A stretch of DNA of 38,674 nucleotides from Mediterraneibacter faecis JCM 15917 (GTDB lineage Bacteria; Bacillota; Clostridia; Lachnospirales; Lachnospiraceae): assembly GCA_001312505.1 (NCBI GenBank), contig BBDW01000020.1:1-38674 (forward strand), in the 5' to 3' direction. The position numbers and the translations under genes were made by a program. Below are positions 10,162 to 19,595 of the stretch, one piece after another. Below the pieces are notes generated by a model. That model did not search any database, had not been told where the DNA came from, and saw nothing but the letters and a program-made list of their open reading frames with translations. Positions within the stretch are counted from its first letter, which is position 1. The number at the start of each line of letters is the position of its first letter.

Positions 10162-10202
10162 AAAAAAGGTCAAAATCAAAGCAGTTGATTTTGACCTTTT
10201 TT
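10162..10202 (+). terminator. Strong terminator after the AraC-GH39 gene
   Basis: A perfect 18-bp stem: AAAAAAGGTCAAAATCAA (10162-10179) with its complement at 10185-10202, five-base loop, ending in six T. Confidence 0.9.
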
Positions 10203-10244
10203 CTTTTGCCTGTACTCTAATCTCAAAAAGGTAAAGAAATGACT

Positions 10245-10260
10245 TGCTGTTGAGACAGCA
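10245..10260. promoter_or_regulatory. Small inverted repeat upstream of the second sugar operon
   Basis: TGCTGT-TGAG-ACAGCA is a perfect 6+6 palindrome about 85 bases before the second oxidoreductase gene. It may be an operator in the promoter region of the operon starting at 10343. No convincing -35/-10 pair was found there. Confidence 0.3.
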
Positions 10261-10342
10261 CAAAGGTAGTTCCCATGACATGAAATGATTAAAATTAAGA
10301 TATCAAAATACAGATGAAGAATATAAACGAAAGGAGAAAGAC

Positions 10343-11409
10343 ATGAAAATCAAATTGGGTATTATCGGATTTGGCGGAATGGGAAAGTGGCATGCAGAAA
10401 ATGCCCCCCCTCGTGCTGGCGTTGAAATTGCAGCAGTATGTGACATCGAAGAAGAAAAACAGCAGGATGCACTTAAAAAGGGATATAAGGTTTATACGAC
10501 AGCAGATGAACTGTTAGAAGATAAGGAGGTAAACACAGTTATCTTAACAGTTCCAAACTATCTGCATAAAGAAATGTGTATCAAGGCTGCTAAAGCAGGT
10601 AAGAATGTCATTACAGAAAAACCGGCAGCTATGAATGTACAGGAGCTCGATGAAATGGAAGCGGCTGCAAGGAAGCAGGAGTATTCTTTACTGCTCATCA
10701 GAACAGAAGATGGGATCGGGATATGCTGATAGTAAAGAAAGCATATGACGAAAACATGCTTGGAAACATCTTTACGATTGAATCGAAGCTTCATTCAGGA
10801 AATGGATATATGCATGAATGGCATATTTACAAAAAGTATGGCGGAGGTATGATTTACGATTGGGGTGTACATCTCATTGATCAGATTCTGTTCATGATGC
10901 CGGGAGTAAAAATCAAGTCAATCTATGCTGATATTCAGAATGTACTTCATGAAGAAGTAGATGATTATTTCAAGATTATCATGAAGATGGAGAATGGGAT
11001 TACAGTTCATATTGAACTTTCCACATATATTCTGGAGTACCAGCCAAGATGGCTTGTAGGTGGAGATAAGGGTACCATGATTGTGAAGAACTTTGCCTGT
11101 GATGGAAATATCTACAGGACAGGAAAGATGCTTGAAAAGCTTCCTCCTCAGATCACTGAGACAGAAGCCGGTCCAACCAGACAGTTTGCGCCTGTACCAC
11201 CAGGAGGAATCGTAACAGAACCACTTCCGGAGATTCAGACAGATTGGGTAGATTTCTACAGAAATGTGGATGATGTATTAAATAGGCGTGCGGAATCTAA
11301 AATTAAGATATCTGAGGTAAGGCGCGTACTTGCTGTTATGGAAGCGGCATGGAAGTCTGCAGAAACTGGAGAGGCTATTTATTCGAATAAAAACAGGAGG
11401 AAAAAATAA
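10343..11409 (+). CDS. Second Gfo/Idh/MocA-family oxidoreductase (one frameshift)
   Basis: About 355 residues: N-terminal Rossmann motif GIIGFGGMGKWHA (residues 6-18), family EKP motif (ITEKPAAM), then the beta-sheet substrate domain with GGGMIYDWGVHLIDQ, holding the active-site Asp and His. It probably oxidises or reduces a sugar hydroxyl, for example turning a 3-oxo-sugar back into glucose or acting on another glycoside. The frame breaks near 10681: inserting one G (GAGGTATTC for GAGTATTC) gives QEVFFTAHQNRRWDRD, the conserved family sequence, so one base is probably missing. The C7 tract 10404-10410 adds a proline (NAPPRAG). The stop overlaps the next start by one base (TAATG), so translation is coupled to the isomerase-like gene. 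Confidence 0.83.
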
Positions 11410-12326
11410 TGAAGTTAGGTTTTATCACATCAATTTGCGAAGGAATGACATTTGAAGAGGTAGTAGATTTTGCTGCAGAAAATGGTCTGGAATGTTTGGA
11501 GGTTGCATGCTGGCCAAACTTTGGAGCAAAAAGAAGATATGCAGGAGTAAGCCACATTGATGTAGCTACTCTTACACCTGAGAAGGCAGAGGAAATTAAA
11601 GCGTTATGTGCTTCCAAGGGTGTGGAGATTTCTTCACTTTGCTATTATCCAAATACTATGGATCCGGATCTTGAAAAAAGACAGTCCTACATTGATCACA
11701 TTTATAAACTGATCGATGCATCTGCAATGCTTGATGTTAACATGATCACTACATTTGTTGGAAGAGTTCCAGATAAGACATTTGCAGAAAATCTGGAGAT
11801 TTTCAAAGAAGTATGGCCGCCAATTGTAAAATACGCAGAGGAAAAGGGCGTTAAGATCGCTATTGAAAACTGTCCGATGCTTTTCACAGATGATGAATGG
11901 CCGGGCGGACAGAATATTATGACAACGCCTGCAAACTGGAGAAAAATTTTCGAGATTATCGACAGTCCAAACTTTGGTATTAACTATGACCCGTCCCATT
12001 TTGTCTGGCAGCAGATTGACTATATTAAACCAATTTATGAGTTTAAGGATAAAATTTTCCATGTTCATTACAAGGATATTAAGGTTTATCAGGATAAGCT
12101 GGCTGATGTTGGAACAATGGCTACACCACTGCAGTATATGTCCCCCCCGAAACTTCCAGGTCTCGGCGATGTTGACTGGGGAAAATATGTATCAGCTCTG
12201 ACAGATATCGGATATGACGGATATACCTGTATCGAGGTTGAGGATAAAGCATTTGAGAACAGCCTTGAGGATGCGAAGAAAGCGGTTATTTTAAGTGCAA
12301 AATACCTTAGAAACTTTGTAATATAG
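11409..12326 (+). CDS. Sugar phosphate isomerase/epimerase-like TIM-barrel enzyme
   Basis: A 305-residue xylose-isomerase-like/AP-endonuclease-2-fold barrel. Metal ligands can be placed: Glu in VKIAIENCPM, Asp in INYDPSHF, His in IFHVHYKD and the final Glu in YTCIEVED. Such proteins isomerise, epimerise or dehydrate sugars and sugar acids; members often accompany Gfo/Idh dehydrogenases and act on their 3-oxo products. It is more distant from DgpC than a simple duplicate would be, and no DgpB-like partner lies beside it. It is translationally coupled to the oxidoreductase and followed after 11 bases by the ROK kinase. The C7 tract 12142-12148 yields SPPKLPG with one surplus proline. Confidence 0.82.
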   Translation: MKLGFITSICEGMTFEEVVDFAAENGLECLEVACWPNFGAKRRYAGVSHIDVATLTPEKAEEIKALCASKGVEISSLCYYPNTMDPDLEKRQSYIDHIYKLIDASAMLDVNMITTFVGRVPDKTFAENLEIFKEVWPPIVKYAEEKGVKIAIENCPMLFTDDEWPGGQNIMTTPANWRKIFEIIDSPNFGINYDPSHFVWQQIDYIKPIYEFKDKIFHVHYKDIKVYQDKLADVGTMATPLQYMSPPKLPGLGDVDWGKYVSALTDIGYDGYTCIEVEDKAFENSLEDAKKAVILSAKYLRNFVI

Positions 12327-12337
12327 GAGAACAAATA

Positions 12338-13282
12338 ATGAAGAAATATGCATTTGGTGCAGATATTGGAGGGACCACCATCAAGCTAGGTCTGTTTGAG
12401 ACACTTGGCAATTTGATTGAAGTCTGGGAAATTCCCACAAGAATTGAGGAGAATGGGAAATATATTCTGATAGATATTGCTGCGTCTATAGAAGAAAAAC
12501 TGAAAGAGAAAAGAATCTCAAAACTAGATGTTGAAGGCATTGGAATGGGTGTCCCGGGACCAGTCGGCAGAGACGGCAATGTATTAAAATGTGTCAATCT
12601 GGGCTGGGGGGGTGTGTTTAATGTAGAGAAGGAAATGACAACTCTCACAGGATTTAAGGCGAAAGCTGGTAATGATGCCAATGTTGCTGCTCTTGGAGAA
12701 ATGTGGCAGGGTGGTGGCAAAGGTTACAGTGACATTGTAATGGTAACGCTTGGAACAGGTGTTGGCGGTGGCGTAATTATCGGCGGTAAGATTCTTACAG
12801 GAATTAACGGAGCAGCCGGCGAGATTGGACACATTCCCATGAAAGATGATGAAGAATTTGCCTGCGGATGTGGTAACAAGGGATGTCTTGAACAATATGC
12901 TTCTGCAAATGGAATCGTTATGATCACAAAGAGATATTTGGACGCGCACCCAGAGGAAGAGACAACGCTCAGAGATGTGGAAAAAATCACATCAAAGGAA
13001 ATCTTTGATGAGGCGAAGAAGGGAGACAAGGTCAGTATACTCATGGTAGACGAGGTTGGGCGTATGCTTGGTAAGGCCCTCGCAGCGGTCGCATGTGTGG
13101 TCAATCCGGAAGCATTTGTTATTGGTGGTGGCATGTCTAAGGCGGGTGATATTCTGATTGATGCAATCAAGAAATATTACACGAAATATGCATTCCATGC
13201 TTCAAGAGAGACGGTGTTCAAGATGGCAGAACTCAGTAACAGTGCCGGAATCTATGGAGCAGTAAGACTTGTTCTGGAGTAG
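12338..13282 (+). CDS. ROK-family sugar kinase (glucokinase-like)
   Basis: A 314-residue ROK kinase. It shows the ATP-binding DIGGTTIKLG at the N-terminus, the catalytic Asp113 in AGNDANVAALGE, the glycine-rich LGTGVGGG, and the zinc-binding ROK signature (GHIP..., then CGCGNKGCLEQYAS). It probably phosphorylates glucose released from the C-glycoside or brought in by the ABC importer encoded next. It starts 11 bases after the isomerase-like gene and belongs to the same operon. The G7 tract 12606-12612 gives GWGGVFN where ROK glucokinases have GWGV, an extra glycine near the sugar site that might matter if real. Confidence 0.88.
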   Translation: MKKYAFGADIGGTTIKLGLFETLGNLIEVWEIPTRIEENGKYILIDIAASIEEKLKEKRISKLDVEGIGMGVPGPVGRDGNVLKCVNLGWGGVFNVEKEMTTLTGFKAKAGNDANVAALGEMWQGGGKGYSDIVMVTLGTGVGGGVIIGGKILTGINGAAGEIGHIPMKDDEEFACGCGNKGCLEQYASANGIVMITKRYLDAHPEEETTLRDVEKITSKEIFDEAKKGDKVSILMVDEVGRMLGKALAAVACVVNPEAFVIGGGMSKAGDILIDAIKKYYTKYAFHASRETVFKMAELSNSAGIYGAVRLVLE

Positions 13283-13299
13283 AATTTAAGGAGAAGAAA

Positions 13300-14391
13300 A
13301 TGAAAAAAAGATTTTTTGCAGGATTATTAGCAGTAGCAATAGCCGTAAGTTTTACAGCTTGTGGCAGCAAAACAGGAACAGCAGATGCAGATAAAAGTAC
13401 GTCAACAGATGCAGATGCAACACATATTTACGTATTAACAGCAGCTGAGGATCACGGCTGGACAGGTTCTGTTGCAACTTTCGCAAAGGAGAAGGTTGAG
13501 GAAGTGAATAAAGAAGGTACATATACTGCGGAGGTTATCACATCAGCTGACGCTACTGAGCAGATTACAAAAATCGAAGATATCGTGGCAAGTGATGAGG
13601 AGAATATCGCAGTAGTAATTCAGCCAATGGATGATACAGTACAGTCGGCAATCCAGCAGCTTGTAGATGCTAAGATTCCTTACGTAGCATTTGACCGTAT
13701 CATTGATGCAGTTTCAGATTCAGCAGTTTCTAATGTCAAAGGTGACAACGAAGGTATTGGTGCTGGTGCAGCGGCTTATTTCGTATCATTAGGACTTCAG
13801 CCAGGGGGGGAGGCTGTTTATGTGTATGAAGGAGATACTTCTTCAGTAACAACACTTCGTGACAAGGGTTTTACAGAGTACCTCACAGGTGAGATCGATT
13901 TTGCGGGCAAAACGATTTCCGATGATTTAAAGTGGTCAGAGGATGATCTGGATGCAATCACATATTCAGGAGCTATGAATTGGAGCCGTTCAGATACAAA
14001 AGAGTCATATGAGTCATTAATGGGAGACAGTTCAAATGCAGCAATTAAATGGTTCTATGCAGAGGATGATGAGCTTGCAATGGGTATCTTAGAGGCTCTC
14101 AATGGTGGTGGAATCAGTGATTCTACAAAGACAGCAATCTATGAGACACGGCCGGTTCTCACAGGATGTGGAGGACTTGATGAGTACTATGAGGTATTAA
14201 GAGGAAATTCATATGCAGACATTGTTGATAATTTTGACGGAGTAATGTCAGTAACATATAGTCCGGCTATGATCCAGAGCGCAATTCAGGATATGGTTGA
14301 CTACTTAAATGGAGAGACAGTAGAGCAGGATCATGTGATCGAGTGTGAAAACGTAGTACCTGAAAATGTAGCTGATTATCCGTCGTTCTAA
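13300..14391 (+). CDS. mglB: Sugar ABC transporter substrate-binding lipoprotein (MglB-like)
   Basis: A 363-residue galactose/glucose/ribose-type binding protein. The N-terminus is a lipoprotein signal peptide with lipobox SFTAC (acylated Cys21), so it is anchored outside the membrane. The mature part is a type I periplasmic-binding fold (HIYVLTAAEDHGWTG at the start, VAFDRIIDAV and GDNEGIGAGAA for sugar contacts). It starts 17 bases after the kinase with AAGGAG. ATPase and permease genes follow, completing an importer; glucose or galactose is likely, but a glycoside cannot be excluded. The G7 tract 13804-13810 adds a glycine (QPGGEAV). The product is rich in Asp/Glu and Ala after the lipobox, a linker common in these lipoproteins. 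Confidence 0.87.
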   Translation: MKKRFFAGLLAVAIAVSFTACGSKTGTADADKSTSTDADATHIYVLTAAEDHGWTGSVATFAKEKVEEVNKEGTYTAEVITSADATEQITKIEDIVASDEENIAVVIQPMDDTVQSAIQQLVDAKIPYVAFDRIIDAVSDSAVSNVKGDNEGIGAGAAAYFVSLGLQPGGEAVYVYEGDTSSVTTLRDKGFTEYLTGEIDFAGKTISDDLKWSEDDLDAITYSGAMNWSRSDTKESYESLMGDSSNAAIKWFYAEDDELAMGILEALNGGGISDSTKTAIYETRPVLTGCGGLDEYYEVLRGNSYADIVDNFDGVMSVTYSPAMIQSAIQDMVDYLNGETVEQDHVIECENVVPENVADYPSF

Positions 14392-14443
14392 GAACTAAGA
14401 CAATAACATTTTTTGAGCTAATAATTTCATAATTATCGGGATT

Positions 14444-14474
14444 CCGGAAGAGAGAGGCGCACATTCTCTTCCGG
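14444..14474 (+). terminator. Hairpin between binding-protein and ATPase genes (attenuator/mRNA stabiliser)
   Basis: A 10-bp perfect stem CCGGAAGAGA / TCTCTTCCGG with an 11-base loop and no tight T run. Such partial terminators often let the binding protein be made in excess of ATPase and permease. Confidence 0.6.
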
Positions 14475-14519
14475 AGTTATATTATTTGAAGAAATTTTTA
14501 TTTCCATAGGAGAACGGAT

Positions 14520-16009
14520 ATGAATCTTTTAGAAATGAAAAATATCTATAAATCCTTTAATGGTATGCTGGTTTTGAAGGATGTCAGCCTGATGGTAGAG
14601 GCAGGCGAGGTTCACGCTCTTTTAGGTGAGAACGGGGGGGCAGGAAAATCCACGCTAATGAATATCCTCACAGGTGTTTACCAGAGAGACAAAGGAACAG
14701 TTGTGTTTGACGGCAAGAATTATAACACAATGACGATTGCTGAATCTGAAAAGATCGGAATTGCATTTGTACATCAGGAATTAAATTTATTTAATGATCT
14801 AAAGTATACGAGAATATTTTTCTGACGAACGAATATACCGGGTCATTTGGACGTTTGGATAAGAAAAGAATGATCAGGGAAGCATCAGAGTTATTTGAAA
14901 GAATGGGAGTAGCAATTGATCCGCTGGCACTGGTAGATAATCTAAAGACCAGTGAAAAACAGTTATTAGAGATTGCGAAAGCATTATTACATAATGCAAA
15001 GCTTCTGATTCTGGATGAGCCAACAACATCTCTGAATAACGATGAGATTGCTCATCTGTTTGAGATTATCAAGAGATTAAAAAGATCAGGAACAGCATTT
15101 ATTTTTATTTCCCATAAGATGCCGGAGGTCTTTGAACTTTCTGATCGCTATACAGTATTTCGAAATGGAGAGTTTATTGGAACTGGCATAACAGCAGAAA
15201 CAACTCCAGAAGATATAACCTCTATGATGGTAGGAGTAAAATACTCTTCCGAAGATCTCTACGAGCCAAGAAAGACAGGTGAAACTGTGCTGAAAATTGG
15301 GCATCTATCAGGAAAAGGTTTTCATGATGTCAGTATGGAAGTGAAACGTGGACAGATTATCGGACTTACAGGACTTCAGGGATCTGGAAGCAGTGAAATC
15401 ATGCAGGGTATCTTCGGTGCAACGAAAGTGACTGGCGGAAGTATAGAAGCATTTGGGAAAAAAGTACCTCTCGGTTCTATTCATACTTCTATGCAGTCAA
15501 AAATTGCAATGCTGGCTTCAAATCGAAAAGAAAACTCTGTAATCTCAGATATGAACCTTTTGGAAAATATGTATATCTCCGAACATACCCTATCGGCCCA
15601 AAAGTTTCGTATAAGAAAAAAAGAGGAACAGAAGAAGTTCGACCGATATAAAGCCATGTTAAATATCAAGGCACAAAAAAGCTCAGATGGAATCAATTCA
15701 TTAAGTGGCGGTAACCAGCAGAAACTTTTTCTTGCCAGATGGCTCAATACAGAAGCTGATATTTTACTTCTCGATAATCCAACACAGGGAATAGATGTGG
15801 GAGCCAAAGCAGAAATCTATAAATTGATTCTGGAATTAGCCAGTAAAGGAAAGAGTATTCTGATTAATACTCTGGAGATTCCGGAACTACAGAAAGTAGC
15901 CGATTATTGCGTTATTTTCTATGAAGGAAGTATCATCAAGATACTGCCGCACGAAGAAATTAACGAGCAGACAGTAATGATGTATTCCGTAAATGCTGTC
16001 AATAAATAA
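14520..16009 (+). CDS. mglA: Sugar ABC importer ATPase, two ATP-binding domains (MglA-like; one frameshift)
   Basis: About 496 residues with tandem ATPase domains, as in MglA/RbsA/XylG. Domain 1 carries Walker A (residues 36-45), Q-loop HQELNLF and Walker [12 protein letters not shown]. Domain 2 has [15 protein letters not shown], the signature SLSGGNQQK and Walker [14 protein letters not shown]. The G7 tract 14634-14640 turns the invariant P-loop GENGAGKST into [10 protein letters not shown], an insertion that should destroy ATP binding. This is the best single argument that the tract length is not real. A lost G near 14804 (AAGTATACG for AAGGTATACG) breaks the frame; restoring it gives [15 protein letters not shown]. 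Membrane-associated, working with the flanking MglB- and MglC-like proteins. Confidence 0.87.
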
Positions 16010-16028
16010 TAACCAGAGGAGGAAGATC

Positions 16029-17043
16029 ATGAGCGAAAAGAAAAAATCGGAACTTATCGCACAAATTTGGTTCCAGCATAGTTATATATTTGTATTTATT
16101 CTAATTTTTATTGTATATGCGGTTACATCCAATGGACTGACCTGGGGCGGAGTTATGAACATCTTTCGCCATTCAGCGGTAATCGGAATAATTGCATTGG
16201 GCATGGGACTGATCTGCCTGACAGGTGAAATTGATCTGTCGGTTGGTTCTATGCTTGCGTTGGTGGGAGGTTTCTCTGTAGTCATATATAATATAACCGG
16301 AAATATTTTAGTGACTTTATTATTCGCAATCGCAGGTGGCGCAATCTGCGGATTTATCAACGGTGTATTAGTTGGCGGCGTGGAAATGCCGGCATTTATC
16401 GTAACACTGGCAACCATGCTGATCTACAGATCCATTGCACAGTATGTGTGTCAGCACATTCCCAAAGATCTGTGTGGAGGCGGAAGCTCTGTATACCGCA
16501 TGGATACAAAAATTGCCAGTTATCAGACATTTTACCAGTTAGGGAATGGAAAGATTGCTTCAATACCATATGTTGGCATTGTTCTCCTTATAATGACACT
16601 TTTATTTATCTACATTTCCACCAGTACAAAGTTTGGTAAGAAAATATATGCAATCGGCAGCAATCAGAAAGGGGGCAGTTCTTGCAGGTATCAATGTCAG
16701 CCTGATGAAGATCATTGTATTTGTGATTGCAGGAGTTCTTGTAGGAATCGGCGCATTCCTCTGGATCGCAATGAATGCATCCTGTGATCCAGCAACATCA
16801 GGAAAAAACTATGAAATGTATGCAATCTCAGCAGTTGTGCTCGGTGGTATCAGTATGTCAGGTGGGAAAGGCAAGATGCTCGGTGTACTGTTTGGAATTA
16901 TGTCATATACTATCATTGACAAGATTATTGTGGCTTTAAAAATGGATTCGCTTATAAATGATGCGATTAAAGGAACCATTCTGATTCTTGTCATTTTGAT
17001 CCAGATTGCAGGACCAAAGTTGAAGTCGAAATTAAATAAATAA
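16029..17043 (+). CDS. mglC: Sugar ABC importer permease (MglC-like; one frameshift)
   Basis: About 337 residues, mostly transmembrane helices, of the branched-chain/ribose/galactose permease family. The family motif GEIDLSVGSMLAL (residues near 65-77) contacts the ATPase, and the later AISAVVLGGISMSGGKG is equally typical. ATG 16029 is preferred over the upstream ATG because GAGGAGGAAG precedes it. A G5 run near 16669-16673 breaks the frame; with four G it reads IGSNQKGAVLAGINVSLMK as the family does. It is the last gene of the importer operon and completes the binding protein-ATPase-permease set for sugar uptake. Confidence 0.86.
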
Positions 17044-17070
17044 GTTTTTAGCAAATCAGGGTTCAATTTC

Positions 17071-17190
17071 CTAATTCTTTTTATTACTTAAATATTGAAT
17101 ATACTCATTTCCCCATATTTCTAACTCATGCAGTACTTTCCTGAATGATTGCTTTGGTGATACTGTAAGTGGATGGAAATATGAGGGAAA
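17071..17190 (-). pseudogene. Coding-like C-terminal fragment, unidentified
   Basis: A 39-codon reading frame without a start reads PLTVSPKQSFRKVLHELEIW and ends in a Lys/Asn-rich tail before a stop. The composition looks like a real protein C-terminus, not random sequence, but I do not recognise the family. It sits beside the truncated AraC gene on the same strand and may be another product of the same deletions. Confidence 0.35.
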
Positions 17191-17213
17191 TCAGATGATT
17201 TTATACGCCCTAT

Positions 17214-17520
17214 TCAATTTTTTATCGTATTCCGGTATTCTCCGGGGGGGATCATATCAAATACTTTTTTAAAATGCTGAATAAAATTTCTTAAATTGTC
17301 TGCATAAATGATATTTACTGATTCCTGTAAATCCTGCAATAGCTTCTAAGGTAATATCCTGCGCAAAATGATGTTCCAGGTAACTTTGAAGAAGACTGAT
17401 TGTATCAGGTATTTCTTCAGTCTTCTGAAATTCTTTCAGGCATTCTAAAATATAAAAGAGCATTTTCTCCAATTCAAAAGAAATATAAAAATCACGATTG
17501 ATCATCGGTTCGTTTTGCAT
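17214..17520 (-). pseudogene. Internally deleted AraC-family regulator
   Basis: The 5' part reads an AraC first helix-turn-helix (QDITLEAIAGFTGISKYHLC) and stops after KKFYSAF. In another frame the sequence continues as FIQHFKKVFDMIPPGEYRNT and a stop, which matches the end of an AraC domain (normally FKK...GMTPSEYR). Some 35 residues between the two helix-turn-helices are therefore missing. The N-terminal sensor is short or absent too. A G7 tract (17244-17250) lies in the last part and adds a proline. It is unlikely to be functional. It lies next to the sugar importer, which it may once have controlled. Confidence 0.7.
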
Positions 17521-17571
17521 TCTCAGCTCTCTGAACAGTTACTAAATTAAAAAAATTAATCATAATAATAA

Positions 17572-17586
17572 TGTGATGATATCACA
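17572..17586. promoter_or_regulatory. Palindrome TGTGAT-GAT-ATCACA upstream of the thioredoxin locus
   Basis: A perfect 6+6 inverted repeat with a three-base spacer, 62 bases before the thioredoxin start. Its half-sites resemble Crp/Fnr-type sites, and a Crp/Fnr regulator is encoded at 19596-20255, but that protein's divergent promoter carries a different palindrome. The assignment is open. Confidence 0.4.
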
Positions 17587-17648
17587 GAAAATAAATGAAG
17601 TTCAGATTATAATAAAGCCATAAAAGAAAAAACAAGGAGGACTGTAAA

Positions 17649-17873
17649 ATGTCTGCTATTAATATCAATAAGAATAATTTTCAGAATGAAATAAAGAATT
17701 CCGAGAAACCTGTTCTTTTGGATTTTTGGGCTCCTTGGTGTGCACCTTGCCGTATGTTGGCTCCTGTCGTATAGGAGATTGCGAGTGAACGTGCAGATAT
17801 CAAAGTTGGAAAAATCAATATAGAGGAGCAGTCTGAACTAGCAAATAAGTTCGGTATTTTAGAAATGCTTTAA
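17649..17873 (+). pseudogene. Truncated thioredoxin with an internal stop
   Basis: The frame starts like a thioredoxin after [27 protein letters not shown], with the redox pair in WCAPC. Codon 42 is a TAG stop where a Glu or Asp codon is usual. Reading on gives SERADIKVGKINIEEQSELA, then the frame ends at FGILEML, so the cis-Pro segment and last strand (about 30 residues) are missing. It lies 19 bases before the CoA-disulfide-reductase gene, with which it was probably co-transcribed. A one-base change could explain the stop, but the lost C-terminus argues for true decay. Confidence 0.75.
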
Positions 17874-17892
17874 AGAGGAAAGGTGGAAAAAG

Positions 17893-19585
17893 ATGAAGAT
17901 AATAATCGTAGGCGGTGTAGCCGGAGGAGCTACAGCCGCAGCAAGAATCCGAAGACTGGATGAACATGCAGAAATTACTGTGTTTGAAAGATCCGGATAC
18001 ATATCCTATGCGAATTGTGGGCTTCCATATTATATTGGAGATGTGATCACAGATCCGGAAGAACTTACACTACAGACACCTGAGAGTTTTTTAAAACGCT
18101 TCCGCATTAATATGAAAATTCATCATGAAGTTATCTCCATACATCCGGAACGTAAAACTGTTTCAGTAAAGAATTTAGAAAACAGTGAAATATTTGAAGA
18201 AAATTACGATAAACTTATCCTTTCTCCAGGTGCAAAGCCAACACAGCCGAGACTTCCTGGAGTAGGCATTGATAAACTTTTTACACTTCGTACAGTAGAA
18301 GATACTTTTCGGATAAAGGAATATATAAATAAGAATCATCCAAAATCGGCTGTATTGGCTGGTGGCGGTTTTATTGGTCTGGAACTGGCAGAAAATTTGA
18401 GGGAGCTTGGCATGGATGTTACAATTGTTCAGCGACCTAAGCAGCTGATGAATCCTTTTGATCCGGATATGGCATCCATGATCCATAATGAAATGAGAAA
18501 GCATGGAATAAAACTGGTATTGGGCTATACTGTAGAAGGATTTAAAGAAAAAGACAATGGAGTGGAGGTCTTATTGAAAGATAATCCATCTCTTCATGCT
18601 GATATGGTAGTACTGGCAATTGGCGTTACACCAGACACAGCATTAGCAAAAGAAGCCGGTCTGGAACTTGGTATCAAGGAAGTATTGTAGTGAATGACAG
18701 AATGGAAACTTCTGTATCAGACATTTATGCTGCAGGTGATGCAGTTCAGGTAAAACATTATGTTACTGGCAATGATACGTTAATCTCTTTAGCGGGACCT
18801 GTCAATAAACAGGGAAGGATCATTGCTGATAATATTTGTGGTGGTGATAGTCATTACTTGGGTAGTCAGGGAAGCTCCGTTATCAAAGTGTTTGATATGA
18901 CAGCAGCCACTACAGGTATCAATGAAACCAATGCCAAAAAGTCAGGATTAGAGGTAGATACAGTAATTCTTTCTCCTATGAGTCATGCCGGTTACTATCC
19001 TGGTGGAAAAGTGATGACAATGAAGGTGGTTTTCGAAAAAGAGACTTATCGTTTGCTTGGTGCTCAGATTATTGGATATGAAGGAGTTGATAAACGTATT
19101 GATGTACTGGCAACAGCAATTCATGCAGGCTGAATGCAACCCAACTGAAAGATTTGGATCTCGCATATGCACCTCCTTATTCCTCTGCCAAGGATCCTGT
19201 AAATATGGCCGGATTCATGATAGACAATATAGCAAAAGGGACCTTAAAACAATGGCATTTGGAAGATGTGGATAAGATTTCTAAAGATAAAAATGCTGTG
19301 TTGCTGGATGTGAGAACGGTAGATGAATTTAGCAGGGGGGGCCATATTAATGGATTTAAAAATATTCCTGTAGATGAACTGAGGAAACGTATCAATGAAG
19401 TTGAGAAAGGAAAGCCTGTATATCTAATATGCCAGAGTGGGCTGCGCAGTTATATTGCGAGCCGTATTCTGGAGGGAAATGGATATGAAACATACAACTT
19501 TTCCGGCGGATTTCGCTTCTATGATGCAGTGGTTAATGACCGTACGCTGATCGAAAGAGCACATGCATGTGGTATGGATTATTAG
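17893..19585 (+). CDS. CoA-disulfide reductase-like FAD enzyme with C-terminal rhodanese (two frameshifts)
   Basis: About 563 residues: FAD motif VGGVAGGATAAARIRR, the single redox Cys42 in SYANCGLPYYIG, NAD motif VLAGGGFIGLELAENL, the AAGDAVQV FAD segment, a dimerisation domain, and a rhodanese (VLLDVRTVDEFSRG..., active-site loop CQSGLRSY). Relatives reduce CoA disulfide, CoA persulfide or polysulfide with NAD(P)H. The frame breaks near 18678, where one G is missing (restored: GIKGSIVVNDRMETS), and at 19131, where one T is missing (restored: AIHAGLNATQLKDLDLAYA). Both are one-base run losses. The G7 tract 19335-19341 adds a glycine in SRGGHING. It converges on the Crp/Fnr gene ten bases away. 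Confidence 0.85.
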
Positions 19586-19595
19586 AAAAACAGTT

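Noticed and set aside
14520..16009. Sugar ATPase as a pseudogene
   Set aside because: Both domains are otherwise fully conserved and one added G restores the frame, so a sequence error is more likely.
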